Positions 46,838 to 56,296 are shown, counted from the first letter of the stretch. The stretch: DNA of 64,000 nt from Chondromyces crocatus (GCF_001189295.1 NZ_CP012159.1:434001-498000), one strand, 5' to 3'. The notes: generated by a model from the letters alone, not told the origin. A program made the numbers and translations.

Positions 46838-48070
46838 ATGGTAGCGCCGCTCGTCATGGAGTTCCTCATCCCGACGCGGACGTCCCGCCCGAGTGACGAC
46901 CCGATCTTCTCCCTGAACGCCGAGGCGCGTGCCCGGAGTGCGGCGGGTGAATCCATCATCAACGCAACCGTCGGAGCTCTGCTGGACGATGAGGGACGCC
47001 TCTCGGTCATGGACGGGGTCGCTCAGGCGCTGCGCGACGTCCCGCCGGCTGTGGTCGCTGGTTACGCCCCCATCGAGGGGAGCCCTGCGTTCCTCGACGC
47101 CGTCATCGGCGACATCCTCGGCAATCGCCCCGCAGCGGCGTGGGCCGTCGCCGTCGCCACCCCTGGCGGCAGCGGTGCCCTCCGCCTCGCCATGGCCGAC
47201 TTCCTCGATGCCGGCCAGTCCACGCTGACCACCTCGTACTTCTGGGGTCCTTACCGCACCATCGCCGACGAGCTGGATCGGAGCCTCTCCACCTTCCAGA
47301 TGTTCGACGCGAAGGGCCGCCTCGACGTCGCCGACCTGGAACGCCAGCTCGCTCGGCAGATCGAGACCCAGGGCCGCGTCCTCCTCATCATCAACTCGCC
47401 GTGCCACAACCCCACCGGCTACTCCTTCGACCCCGACGAGTGGCGCGCGCTCGTCGAGGTCGTCGGTCGTGCGGCCGAGCGGGTGCCGGTCACCCTGCTG
47501 CTCGACATCGCCTACGCCCGCTATGGCAAGCGTTCCCTCGACGAAGCGGTGGACATCCTCCTCGGCCTCGCCGGCCGCGCCTTGCTCCTCTTCGCCTGGT
47601 CCGCGTCCAAGTCCTTCGCCGAGTACGGCCTCCGGGTCGGCGCCCTCCTCGCGGTCCACCCCGACCCCCAGGTTCGCCAGCGCATCCGCAACGCCCTCAG
47701 CTACTCCTGCCGCGGCACCTGGTCCAACTGCAACGCCGGCGGCATGGCCGCCATCGCCCGCGCCCTGACCGATCCCGAGCTGCGCGCCCGGACCGAGAAG
47801 GAGCGTGATGCGCTGAAGACCGTGCTCGATCGCCGCGTCGAGGTCTGGAACGAGCTCGCCACCCCCCTCCACCTGAACTACCCCCGGTACGAGGGCGGCT
47901 TCTTCACCACCGTCTTCTGTGACGACGCGCCGGATGTCGCGGTGCGTCTGAAGGCGGACGGCATCTTCGTCGTCCCGCTCGGCAAAGCCCTCCGCGTGGC
48001 GCTCTGTTCGGTCGCCGAGCGTGACATCCCCCGCCTGGTGCAGGGCATCGCCCGGCACGTCACGCGCTAG
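46838..48070 (+). CDS. PLP-dependent class I/II aminotransferase
   Basis: 410 residues from ATG 46838, preceded at four bases by GGAGGA; ATG 46856 is a second choice. Type I aminotransferase fold: NATVGALLDDEG, VAGYAPIEGSPAFLDAVI, ATPGGSGALRLAMAD, INSPCHNPTGYSF with the substrate/PLP Asn, LLLDIAYARYG with the PLP-ring Asp and Tyr, and the Schiff-base Lys in SASKSFAEYGLRVG (about 258). This resembles aromatic/aspartate aminotransferases. Substrate is unknown and no pathway partner lies beside it. A hairpin follows the stop. Confidence 0.92.
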   Translation: MVAPLVMEFLIPTRTSRPSDDPIFSLNAEARARSAAGESIINATVGALLDDEGRLSVMDGVAQALRDVPPAVVAGYAPIEGSPAFLDAVIGDILGNRPAAAWAVAVATPGGSGALRLAMADFLDAGQSTLTTSYFWGPYRTIADELDRSLSTFQMFDAKGRLDVADLERQLARQIETQGRVLLIINSPCHNPTGYSFDPDEWRALVEVVGRAAERVPVTLLLDIAYARYGKRSLDEAVDILLGLAGRALLLFAWSASKSFAEYGLRVGALLAVHPDPQVRQRIRNALSYSCRGTWSNCNAGGMAAIARALTDPELRARTEKERDALKTVLDRRVEVWNELATPLHLNYPRYEGGFFTTVFCDDAPDVAVRLKADGIFVVPLGKALRVALCSVAERDIPRLVQGIARHVTR

Positions 48071-48084
48071 TCCCCGCCGCAGCC

Positions 48085-48102
48085 CTCTGATATCCATCAG
48101 AG
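48085..48102 (+). terminator. Hairpin after the aminotransferase gene
   Basis: CTCTGAT-ATCC-ATCAGAG, a perfect 7-bp stem with a 4-base loop, 14 bp after the stop codon. There is no T-run, so efficiency is uncertain; it also lies just upstream of the kelch lipoprotein gene. Confidence 0.5.
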
Positions 48103-48174
48103 TCCCATCCGGAGGCGCTCTCGGCGCGTACGGCGCTCGTGCACCTTCCCATCACCCACCGATCCTTGCCGCCC

Positions 48175-49722
48175 ATGCGAACCCCGAACCGCTCGACAAC
48201 CCTTGTCACCCTCGGCCTGAGCGCGGCGGCGAGTAGCCTCGTCGCCCTCGCAGCTTGCTCGGACTCCCTGCACCTCGATCCCCAGCCCACACCTCCAGGG
48301 AGCACGAGCAGCGGCGGCCAGGGTGGCGAAGGCGGCGGCGGCGCCCCTTGCCAGTCCAACTCCGACTGCACCTTCCCCAGCAGCGTCTGCGACCCGGACC
48401 GCGGAGAATGCGTCGAGTGCCTCCAGCACAGCGACTGCAGCTACGCGCCAGGGACCATCTGCTCCCAGGGCAAGTGCAGCTGCCCGGAGCCGGGCGCCAA
48501 CTTCTGTCCCACGCTCGGCGCCCCCAACCAGGCCGGCTACCAGGCCAGCCGCTGCGTCGACCTCTCCGTCAGCACGGCCGACTGCGGCGCGTGTGGCCAC
48601 ACCTGCTTCGGGGCTTGCAACGACGGCGCTTGCGCCGACCCCTGGGAGCCCACCTCCCTCGTCGGCGCGCCCACCGCCCGCTTCGCCCACGTCGCCGTCT
48701 GGACGGGCAGCCGCATGATCGTCTGGGGTGGCCAGGCGGTCGACGCGGGGAACGCGAACAGCGGCGGCATCTATGATCCGGTGATGCGCACCTGGACCCC
48801 GACCAGCCTGGCCAACGCCCCCAGCGGCCGACGCAACGCGACGGCGGTGTGGACCGGGGCGCGCATGCTCGTCTGGGGTGGAACGAACGGCTCACCGCTC
48901 GCCGATGGCGGCATCTTCGATCCGGTCACCAACACCTGGGAGACGCTCCCGGCGTCGGGCCTGGGTGCCCGGATGGGGCACACCGCGATCTGGTCGGGCG
49001 ACCGCATGATCGTCTGGGGTGGCTTCGACGGAGCCAACAACCGCGACGACGGCGCCGCCTTCAACCCGACGACCCGCAGCTGGGCGCCGCTCTCCGGGAG
49101 CAACCGCCCGCATCGCCGCCATCAACACAGCGCCATCTGGTCGGACAGCCAGAAGAAAATGGTGATCTTCGGCGGCCTCGGGTTCGACGAGCTCCTCAAC
49201 GCCGACGACCAGTACCTGAACACGCTCGGGGCCTTCTCCCCCAGCGCCGGCGCCGACGGCACCTGGGAGGTCGGCTCGACGACGAACGCGCCGACGGCGC
49301 GCTACGGCCACACCGCCGTCTCCGCCGAGACCTACATGCTGGTCTGGGGCGGCCTCGGCGACCTCGGCCTTCTCAACTCCGGCGGCCGGTACGACGTGGT
49401 CGCCGCCGGATGGTCCGCGATGCACCCGGAGGCCCCCTCGCCTCGCTACCTGCACTCCGCCGCCTGGCTCGGGAGCGCGCGCCGCATGGTGATCTGGGGA
49501 GGCCACGACGGCTCGACCTACCTCGACAACGGCGGGGCGTACGACAACGTCAACAACCGCTGGCACCTCGACGTCTCCCGCGGGCCCAGCGCGCGCGGCC
49601 AGCACACGGCCGTGGTGACCGACGACGACACGATGATCCTCTGGGGTGGCACCGGGCCCAGCGGCTCGCTCAACTCTGGCGGCATCCTCAAGCCCACAGC
49701 CCTCGGTGCCGGCTCGAACTGA
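48175..49722 (+). CDS. Kelch-repeat lipoprotein (seven-bladed propeller)
   Basis: 515 residues. A signal peptide and lipobox (SLVALAAC) are followed by a Gly/Ser linker, a Cys-rich module of about 100 residues with repeated CxxC-type spacings (CQSNSDCTF, CSYAPGTICSQGKCSC, DCGACGHTCFGAC) and then seven kelch blades from about residue 155. Each has the pattern A-R-x-x-H-x-A-V-W, then V-W-GG, for example RMIVWGGQAVDAG. It should form a cell-surface beta-propeller for binding. ATG 48175 is preferred over 48139 because the signal peptide follows it directly. It overlaps the next gene by 17 bp. Confidence 0.87.
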   Translation: MRTPNRSTTLVTLGLSAAASSLVALAACSDSLHLDPQPTPPGSTSSGGQGGEGGGGAPCQSNSDCTFPSSVCDPDRGECVECLQHSDCSYAPGTICSQGKCSCPEPGANFCPTLGAPNQAGYQASRCVDLSVSTADCGACGHTCFGACNDGACADPWEPTSLVGAPTARFAHVAVWTGSRMIVWGGQAVDAGNANSGGIYDPVMRTWTPTSLANAPSGRRNATAVWTGARMLVWGGTNGSPLADGGIFDPVTNTWETLPASGLGARMGHTAIWSGDRMIVWGGFDGANNRDDGAAFNPTTRSWAPLSGSNRPHRRHQHSAIWSDSQKKMVIFGGLGFDELLNADDQYLNTLGAFSPSAGADGTWEVGSTTNAPTARYGHTAVSAETYMLVWGGLGDLGLLNSGGRYDVVAAGWSAMHPEAPSPRYLHSAAWLGSARRMVIWGGHDGSTYLDNGGAYDNVNNRWHLDVSRGPSARGQHTAVVTDDDTMILWGGTGPSGSLNSGGILKPTALGAGSN

Positions 49723-50797
49723 CCCAGCGGGCGGGCGTCGCACGCTCGCCCTTCTCCTCTTCGTCGCCCTCCTCTGCGCCGCCTGCGAGCGCAAGAGCAC
49801 CGACTCCTCCCCCGCCGCGTCGCCCGACGCTCGCCTCGTCCTCGCCGCCTACTCTGCGGCACGCGAGCTGCTCGAGCGCGAGATCATCCCCGCCTTCGAG
49901 CGGTCTCACCACGCCCGCACCGGCCAGCGCGTCCGCATCGAGAGCTCCTACCTCGCGAGCGGCGCCCAGGCGCGTGCCGTCGCCGCGGGTTTCGAAGCCG
50001 ACGTCGCCGTCCTCGCCCTCGCGCCGGACATCGACCGCATCGCCGCCGCGGGCCTCATCACCGGCGACTGGACCGCGCGGCCTCACCGCGGCATCTTCGC
50101 CACCACCGTCGTCGCCTTCGCCGTCCGCCCCGGCAACCCGCGCACGATCCACGACTGGCCCGACCTCGCTCGCCCTGGCCTCTCGGTCCTCATGCCCAAC
50201 CCCCGCACCAGCGGCGGCGCCATGTGGAACGGCGCGGCCCTCTACGGCGCGGCCCTCCGCGGCGACGCCGGCGTCCCCGCGAACGATCCCGACGCGGCCA
50301 CCCGCTACCTCCGCGACGTCCTCCGCAACGTCGTCATCCTCGACAAGGGCGCGCGCGAAAGCATCATCACCTTCGAGAAAGGCGTCGGCGACGTCGCCAT
50401 CACCTACGAAAGCGAGATCGTCGCCGGCCGCATGGCAGGGCGCCTCAACGACACCGTCATTCCCCCCTCCACCCTCCAGATCGACATCCCTGCCGCCGTC
50501 ATCGACACCCACGCCGACCGCCACGGCACCCGTGAACTCGCCGAAGCGTTCGTCGCCTTCCTCCAGGCCCCCGCGTCCCAGCGCGTGCTCCCCCGTTACG
50601 GCTTCCGCAGCGTGGTCCCCCTCCTCACCGAGCCTCCCCCCGGCTCTTCTCCCCTCCCCGCCACCGCGCTCCCCCTCGCCCCCCCCGGCCTCTGGAACAT
50701 CCGAGATCTCGGCGGCTGGCCTCAGGTCATCCGCACCCTCTTCGGCGAACAGGGCCTCTTCACGCGCACCTGGGAAGGCGTCTACGCCGAAGACTGA
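49706..50797 (+). CDS. sbp: Sulfate/thiosulfate-binding lipoprotein (orphan ABC solute-binding protein)
   Basis: 363 residues from GTG 49706, with a signal peptide and lipobox (LALLLFVALLCAAC). The mature part matches the Sbp/CysP family: YSAARELLEREIIPAFE, SGAQARAVAAGFEADVAVLA, PGLSVLMPNPRTSGGAMWN and GVGDVAITYESE. These bind oxyanions for an ABC importer. No permease or ATPase gene (cysT, cysW, cysA) is next to it; it follows the kelch lipoprotein with a 17-bp overlap and converges with a protease gene, overlapping it by 16 bp. GTG is the only plausible in-frame start just before the signal peptide. Confidence 0.88.
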   Translation: MPARTDPAGGRRTLALLLFVALLCAACERKSTDSSPAASPDARLVLAAYSAARELLEREIIPAFERSHHARTGQRVRIESSYLASGAQARAVAAGFEADVAVLALAPDIDRIAAAGLITGDWTARPHRGIFATTVVAFAVRPGNPRTIHDWPDLARPGLSVLMPNPRTSGGAMWNGAALYGAALRGDAGVPANDPDAATRYLRDVLRNVVILDKGARESIITFEKGVGDVAITYESEIVAGRMAGRLNDTVIPPSTLQIDIPAAVIDTHADRHGTRELAEAFVAFLQAPASQRVLPRYGFRSVVPLLTEPPPGSSPLPATALPLAPPGLWNIRDLGGWPQVIRTLFGEQGLFTRTWEGVYAED

Positions 50798-51900
50798 TCG
50801 CCAGCCGCCCGGCGCACCGCCCACTCCACCGCCCGCAGCGGCTGCAGCACCCCCGCTCCTTGCACCGCGCGATCCACATTCTTCAGCGGCTCCGCGGTCG
50901 CCAGCAGCCCCTCGCGCAGCTCCTTCGGCGTCAGCTTCGGGCATGCCTCCAGCATCTGCGCCGCCACGCTCGCCGTGATCGGCGACGCGAACGACGTCCC
51001 GTCCACGTGCTGGTACTCCTGCGAGATGTACTTGCAGCGCTCGATGCGCCCGGCCACCGCGCGCAGCAGCCCCTGCACGCTGTTCTGCTCGTCGGGCGTC
51101 GCCGTCTGCCGCGTCTCGGAGAACCCGTGCTCCGCCGTCGCCTCCTCCAGCACCGTCAACAGCTGGAACAGCGCGATCGCCTCGCGCGCCACCAGCGTCC
51201 CTGGCAGCATCGGCGCCGGCACCCAGATCGCTGGCGCCAGCAGATCCGGCTTGTGCACCCCCGGCTTCGGCGACCCGTAGCTCGACGGCCACGGCGCGTC
51301 CTCGCCCTCCTCGATCCCCCGGATGCGCCCCCCGCCCACCGTGATCGCCTCGGCCGCAGCCCCGGGCAACGGCGGCATCTGCCCCGCCGTGTTCCCGGCC
51401 GCCGCGAACACCGTGATCCCGGCCTCCACCACCTCCTTCACCGCCCGCTCCACGTCGTGCCGGTCCGGATCATCGTGGAACAGCCCGAGCGACACGTTCA
51501 GGATCCGGATCCCGAGCTGCGGGTAGCGCAGCGGCAACCGGATCGCGTGCGCCACGTGCTTGCCGCGCACCCGCCCCCCGTCGATGCCCGCCTTGATCAG
51601 CACCACGTCGGCCTCGCTCGCGAGCCCGCGGTAGCGCCCACCGGACACGTACCCGTTCCCCGCAGCGCTGCACGCCGTCATCGTCCCGTGCCAGCCGTAG
51701 GGCTGCGCCGTGAAGAACTCGCTCCCCACCGGCTCGTCCTGCGCCGCGTCCGCGTACGCCTTGATCCGCCGGCGCGGCTGCATCAGGTCCGGGTGCGGGT
51801 AGAACCCCACGTCCACGAACCCCATCACCACCCCGCGCCCGCGGTGCTCCCGCGACGCCTCCAGCCGCTCGGGAATCGACAGAAACTGCGGCCTCAGCAT
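50782..51900 (-). CDS. Subtilisin-like (S8) protease without signal peptide
   Basis: 372 residues from ATG 51900, with AAGGAG nine bases upstream. The catalytic Asp is in VMGFVDVGFYPHPDL (about 27), His in YGWHGTMTACSAAGNG (about 70) and Ser in VDGTSFASPITASVAA (about 301); AAAGNTAGQMP carries the oxyanion Asn. There is neither a signal peptide nor a prodomain, and the Asp comes within 30 residues of the start, so it is probably an intracellular subtilase. It is immediately downstream of the second HTTM gene on the same strand in orientation but 75 bp away, and converges with the sulfate-binding gene. Confidence 0.88.
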   Translation of the reverse strand: MLRPQFLSIPERLEASREHRGRGVVMGFVDVGFYPHPDLMQPRRRIKAYADAAQDEPVGSEFFTAQPYGWHGTMTACSAAGNGYVSGGRYRGLASEADVVLIKAGIDGGRVRGKHVAHAIRLPLRYPQLGIRILNVSLGLFHDDPDRHDVERAVKEVVEAGITVFAAAGNTAGQMPPLPGAAAEAITVGGGRIRGIEEGEDAPWPSSYGSPKPGVHKPDLLAPAIWVPAPMLPGTLVAREAIALFQLLTVLEEATAEHGFSETRQTATPDEQNSVQGLLRAVAGRIERCKYISQEYQHVDGTSFASPITASVAAQMLEACPKLTPKELREGLLATAEPLKNVDRAVQGAGVLQPLRAVEWAVRRAAGDQSSA

Positions 51901-51975
51901 CGCTCTACTCCTTGCGCCACATCACCTCCGACACCTGCGAGCGCGAGAGGCTAGCGCAGATTCGCCGCCCACCGC

Positions 51976-54081
51976 TCAATCGCCCGCGCTCTCTTCCTTC
52001 AGCGCCTTCGGCAACGGCGGCAGCCCGGCCCGCGGTCGGTAGTTCGGCCGACGGTACGACAGGATCGGGACCGTCTCGTTCGCGTACGCCGTGCGCTCTC
52101 CGGGCTTCGGACACTGATCGCGCACCCAGAACACGTCGAACGCGACCACCTCGTCGTCCGCCTGCCCGGTCCGCTCGTGGTAGCGCAAGAGGTACTCCTG
52201 GAGACCCTGCGGCTTGCGGAACACCTTGTTCCGATCGAGCCGGATCCGGTTGAAGTAGTCCTGCCGGATCTGGTTCAGCCCCTCGCCACGCGAGTCGGTC
52301 AGCACCAGGTCGGGCGCCGTGCCCGTGAACGGATCGACATGGCGCCCATCCACGGTGATCGCGTCCACGGCCAGCACGCCGTCGTCGGTGATCGGGTTCG
52401 CGGCGAACATCCCCCACGACTGGTACAGCCGCGGGTACGCCATCGTGGCCCGCATGAACCACGGCACGAACCGGTCGTGCTTCATCACCGCCGACACGCT
52501 CTTGTTGTCGTTGATCATCTGGCTCGCCGCGCACAGCCCCACGTACAGCACCACCCCCTCGCGCAGCCGCCGACGCCAGCGACCCATCCACGCGGCAAGC
52601 GGCGTCACCACCAGCGGCGCTTCCACCAGCGACGGCTCTGTGAGCGAAGCCTCTGCGAGCGACATCCCCACGAGTGGCATCGACACCCACCGCGACGGCA
52701 GCGTGAGCCCGAAGAACCGCGCCACCGCCTCGCGTCGCCGCTCCATCAGCGCCATCCCCCACCGCGGCGCCCCCACCGTGACCACGTTCACCACGGGCCA
52801 CAGCATGCGTCCCGCCGGGAGCGCCTGCGCGATCTCTCGCAGCGCCTCGCCGCCGACCCACACCCTTCCCGACGCTGGATCACGCGCCGAGAGCAGCGCC
52901 GGCTGCACCGACGGCACCGACGGCACCGACGGCACCGACTGCGCCGACTGCGCCCCCTGCACCGACGGCACCGACTGCGCCCCCTGCGCCTCGAACCGCA
53001 ACAGCCCCAGCCCATCGAACCGCGCGAGCACCCGCGCCAGCGCGAACGCGAGCGGCGATGCCCCATCGACCACCACCACCCGCGGCATCGCCCGCGCTCG
53101 GTACCACCGCTCGAGCCCTTCCCACTGCACCGACGTGACGAGCAGGAACGACCAGCCGATCATGAACCACGAGAACGGCCCCAGGCGCATCATCACGCCG
53201 AACGACGTGTGCAGCCCGAACATCAACAGCATCGCCAGCGGTCGCGTCACCCGCCGCGCCGTCGGCCACAGGATCAGCGGCGGCAGCAATGCCTCCACCA
53301 CCAGCACCCCCCACGTCATCAGCTTCATCGCCCAGAACGGCAGGTGCTCCCGCAGCGGCACCGCGAGGCCCGTCACCATCCGGTCCAGGTGCAGCACGTA
53401 GTGCACCGTGTCGCCCTCGCGCCAGATGTGGCCTGCCTTGTTGACGACGTTGAAGTAGTAGATCATCGCCACGTTGAGCACGGCGAACACCATCGCCCAC
53501 GAGACGAACGTCGCTGGCGCTCCAGCGCTCCGAGCCGGCGCAGGCGGCGCAGGCGGCGCAGCCAATGCCTCTGCTCCCGCCTCACGCCGCTCCCGGGAAG
53601 AGCGCCGCCACGCGTCCACCGAGAACCGCGCCCCCGTCGGCAGGAACATCGCCCACATCGCGAGCAGGTTCACCACCACGAAACCGCCGTTCTCCACGAG
53701 CGGCAGCCGGCTGTCCAGGCTGGTCACGATCACGAACGACAGGATGGCGAACAGCCGCGTCTTCCAGCCGATCGCGTAACAGAAGAAGCACGCCACGGAG
53801 AGCGCGAACGCGACGTGCACCTCGCCGAGGGTCGAGAACGCATCGAAGAGGCTGAACGAGTAGCTCCCGCTCGGGCGGTAGTTCACGAAGAGCTGGTAGT
53901 GGTTCGAGAGCACCCCCTCGTTCGAGTACGCCCAGTCCGCCTCCCGCCAGCGCCGCAGCCCCTCGGCCACCAGCAGCGTTCCGAACACGATCCGGAACAG
54001 CCCCAGCGTCCGCAGGTCCGCGGTCCCGTAGCGCTCGAGGAGCCACTGCTTCGCGCGACGCAGCCTCGTCCCGACGCCCAC
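51976..54081 (-). CDS. HTTM-domain membrane protein with degenerate DCC-like domain
   Basis: About 701 residues from GTG 54081, with an AAGGGGGGG tract ten bases upstream. The first 310 residues are a multi-helix HTTM (vitamin K-dependent carboxylase-like) membrane part: LGLFRIVFGTLLVAEGLRRW, WAYSNEGVLSNHY, HIWREGDTVHYVLHLDRMV. At about 330 the segment RVVVVDGASPLAFALARVLARF aligns with the DCC domain of the paralogue upstream but lacks both Cys. A Ser/Val/Gln repeat at about 365-392 (bases 52904-52990) interrupts it. The C-terminal domain (TDDGVLAVDAITVDGRHVDP, FTGTAPD) is shared with the paralogue. Function unknown. Confidence 0.85.
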   Translation of the reverse strand: MGVGTRLRRAKQWLLERYGTADLRTLGLFRIVFGTLLVAEGLRRWREADWAYSNEGVLSNHYQLFVNYRPSGSYSFSLFDAFSTLGEVHVAFALSVACFFCYAIGWKTRLFAILSFVIVTSLDSRLPLVENGGFVVVNLLAMWAMFLPTGARFSVDAWRRSSRERREAGAEALAAPPAPPAPARSAGAPATFVSWAMVFAVLNVAMIYYFNVVNKAGHIWREGDTVHYVLHLDRMVTGLAVPLREHLPFWAMKLMTWGVLVVEALLPPLILWPTARRVTRPLAMLLMFGLHTSFGVMMRLGPFSWFMIGWSFLLVTSVQWEGLERWYRARAMPRVVVVDGASPLAFALARVLARFDGLGLLRFEAQGAQSVPSVQGAQSAQSVPSVPSVPSVQPALLSARDPASGRVWVGGEALREIAQALPAGRMLWPVVNVVTVGAPRWGMALMERRREAVARFFGLTLPSRWVSMPLVGMSLAEASLTEPSLVEAPLVVTPLAAWMGRWRRRLREGVVLYVGLCAASQMINDNKSVSAVMKHDRFVPWFMRATMAYPRLYQSWGMFAANPITDDGVLAVDAITVDGRHVDPFTGTAPDLVLTDSRGEGLNQIRQDYFNRIRLDRNKVFRKPQGLQEYLLRYHERTGQADDEVVAFDVFWVRDQCPKPGERTAYANETVPILSYRRPNYRPRAGLPPLPKALKEESAGD
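52904..52990. repeat. In-frame 9-bp microrepeats in the HTTM gene
   Basis: Imperfect copies of CACCGACGG and CTGCGCC units, mostly in multiples of three, encode a Ser-Val-Pro/Gln-Ala-type low-complexity tract within the degenerate DCC-like part. Copies are almost identical at the nucleotide level, indicating recent slippage. Confidence 0.85.
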
Positions 54082-54095
54082 GGCACGCCCCCCCT

Positions 54096-56294
54096 TCAGC
54101 GGCGCGACCCCGCGCGCACGAGCGGCACCTTGTCCATCCCGGTCCCGAGCCCCCCCTTGCCGTGGCTGAACAGCTTCTCGCGCGTCCCGGTCTCGACCTT
54201 CGTCTCTCCCGGCGGCGCGATCGGCTGCGCCACCCAGTAAGCGTCGACCCCGGCGACGATCATCTCCGACGGGATCCGACCCCGCAGCGGCCCACCTTTG
54301 CCCAGGTAGTCGCGGAAGGCCCGCTGGTACTCCAGGTACTCCGGCCGCCGGACCCGGTGCAGGTACTCGCCCCAGAGCGGCCCGAGCACGAGCGGCGGTC
54401 GCGCCGAAAGATCCACCTCCGGCGCCACGCCCGTGAACAGATCGAGCGACTCGCCGTTGCGCATCTGCGCATCGATCACCATCACCTCGTCGCTCCGCAG
54501 CGGCTCCGGCGCCATCAGATCCCAGCGCCCCATCATCCGCGACCACGACGCGATCGCCGCGAGCATCGGCCCTTGCGGCACCTCGGCCAGCGCTTCCGGC
54601 ACCGGGTTCTCCTTCACCGTCTGCGCCACCATCGCCGCGAGCACGAGCGCAGCCCCCAGCTCACGCCCCGCCCCCGCCACGTGCCGCGCGGTCCGGCGCG
54701 CCGGTGACACCTCGGGTGCCGCGGGCAGCAGGGGGCGCGCCCGAGGCTTCGACTTCGCGGGCCCCGCCGTCGCTTCGTCGTTGCTCTCCGTCTCGCCTCT
54801 CGCCTCGTCGTCCCGGGTCGCCGCCGCTCCCTCGACGTCCTCCGCGACCTCACCTTGCGCCGAGGTCTGCTCGCCCTTCACCTCGTCCGCGTCGTCATCG
54901 ACCGACGCGCCCGTGACGGGCCCCCTGATCCCGCAGGCCGTCTTGCCCATCAGCACGCTGATGCGGTGCCGACGGCTCGCCACCGCGTCGTAGAGCCCAT
55001 CGAGCAGGTGCGACACCCCGGGCAAGGCCAGCGGCAACGCCAGCCACCCGAGCGGCAGCACCCGCAGAATCTCCACGATGGCGCGGCTCCGCACGAAGAT
55101 CTTTCCCGCGGGATCCACGACCACGATCGTCCGGTCCACGAGCTCCTCGGTGATCGCTGCCGGCAGCGGCGCCGACTTCACCGGACCGCTCGGCGTGCGC
55201 CGCACGAGCAGCCCACGCCGATCGTCGTTGCCCTGGAAGGTCACGTGCCCCCGGAGGTCCAGCCGCCGGAGCACCCGCGCGAGCCACAGGCACACGCCGC
55301 AGTCGGCGTCGTAGATCACCGTGCGCATCCGCGCCGGCTGCGGCGTGTTCTCGAACCGGTCCCACGCCGCCTCGGGCACCACCAGCATCGCCGCCGCGAC
55401 CAGCGCCCCCCCGTACAGACCGAGCTGGAACAGGAGCACCAAGCTCAGCCCGTGGAACACCATCAGCCCCGCCGCCGCGAGGCGCGTCCAGCGGAACGCG
55501 AACGGCACGAGCAGCAGCACCGGGATCGCGATCTCCGCGTAGCGCAGCGCGAACGTCCACCCCGTGAGCGGCCCGCTCCCGAGCGCGCCCCGCAGCCACG
55601 CCCCGATCCCGCTCACCCGCAGGTCGTCGTGCAGCGCGTAGTGCAGCGCGCTGCCGTCCTGCCACGCCGCGCCCGACTTCTGCAGCCACGAGCAGGCGTA
55701 GATCACCCCGATCTGCACCAGCACGCCCAGTGCTGCCACCGACACCGGCGACCAGCCCGGCAAGCGCACCGCGTCCACGACCGAGCGCGGGTAGCACCGC
55801 CGATCGTTCAGATCCGCCGCGCTCTGCTCGTCGCGCAGCGCCATCGACGCCTTCAAGCCGTCCAGCGAGAACCGGCTCCCGCACGGCAAGAACACCGTGA
55901 AGAACAGCAGCGCGATCGCCGCGTAGCTGCCTACCCCTTCGGCGAGCAGGTTGCGCGACGTCAAGCTCACGAAGAGCGCGAGCGACAGCACGTGGAACAC
56001 CCGCGTGTGCCAGCCGAGCAGGAAGCCGAGGTACACGAGGAGCGTCAGCCACAACGAAAGCAGCCCCTCGCCCTGGGTCGAGAAGGCGTGGAAGACGCTG
56101 AACACCTCCTGCTTGCCGCGCAGGTTGAAGAGGTGGTTGTGGTTCGGCAGCACCCCCTCGTTGGAGTAGAACTCCCGCCCCCAGCGCAGGCGACCGAAGA
56201 GGTCCCCGATCAGGACCAGCCCCATCACCACCCGAAACAGACCCAGCGAGCGCGCGTCGATGCGCGCGAAGTGATCACGGAGCGGCTTCAGCAC
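54096..56294 (-). CDS. HTTM-domain membrane protein with DCC thiol-redox domain
   Basis: 732 residues from GTG 56294. The N-terminal HTTM region has at least six hydrophobic segments and the family signatures LGLFRVVMGLVLIGDLFGRL, YSNEGVLPNHNHLFN and WQDGSALHYALHDDL. At about 323 a DCC (DUF393) thiol-disulphide oxidoreductase domain begins with VIYDADCGVCLWLARVLRRL, its CxxC intact. After a long acidic/charged linker the C-terminal part (WDLMAPEPLRSDEVMVIDA, LDLFTGVAPE) is extracytoplasmic-looking and shared with the next gene. It starts 2 bp after the tryptophan dioxygenase stop and is followed after 14 bp by its paralogue. Confidence 0.88.
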   Translation of the reverse strand: MLKPLRDHFARIDARSLGLFRVVMGLVLIGDLFGRLRWGREFYSNEGVLPNHNHLFNLRGKQEVFSVFHAFSTQGEGLLSLWLTLLVYLGFLLGWHTRVFHVLSLALFVSLTSRNLLAEGVGSYAAIALLFFTVFLPCGSRFSLDGLKASMALRDEQSAADLNDRRCYPRSVVDAVRLPGWSPVSVAALGVLVQIGVIYACSWLQKSGAAWQDGSALHYALHDDLRVSGIGAWLRGALGSGPLTGWTFALRYAEIAIPVLLLVPFAFRWTRLAAAGLMVFHGLSLVLLFQLGLYGGALVAAAMLVVPEAAWDRFENTPQPARMRTVIYDADCGVCLWLARVLRRLDLRGHVTFQGNDDRRGLLVRRTPSGPVKSAPLPAAITEELVDRTIVVVDPAGKIFVRSRAIVEILRVLPLGWLALPLALPGVSHLLDGLYDAVASRRHRISVLMGKTACGIRGPVTGASVDDDADEVKGEQTSAQGEVAEDVEGAAATRDDEARGETESNDEATAGPAKSKPRARPLLPAAPEVSPARRTARHVAGAGRELGAALVLAAMVAQTVKENPVPEALAEVPQGPMLAAIASWSRMMGRWDLMAPEPLRSDEVMVIDAQMRNGESLDLFTGVAPEVDLSARPPLVLGPLWGEYLHRVRRPEYLEYQRAFRDYLGKGGPLRGRIPSEMIVAGVDAYWVAQPIAPPGETKVETGTREKLFSHGKGGLGTGMDKVPLVRAGSRR

Positions 56295-56296
56295 GA

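Noticed and set aside
46714-48097. N-terminal extension of the membrane subtilase on the minus strand
   Set aside because: The extension is antisense to the aminotransferase; the signal peptide begins at 46714, which is the sensible start.
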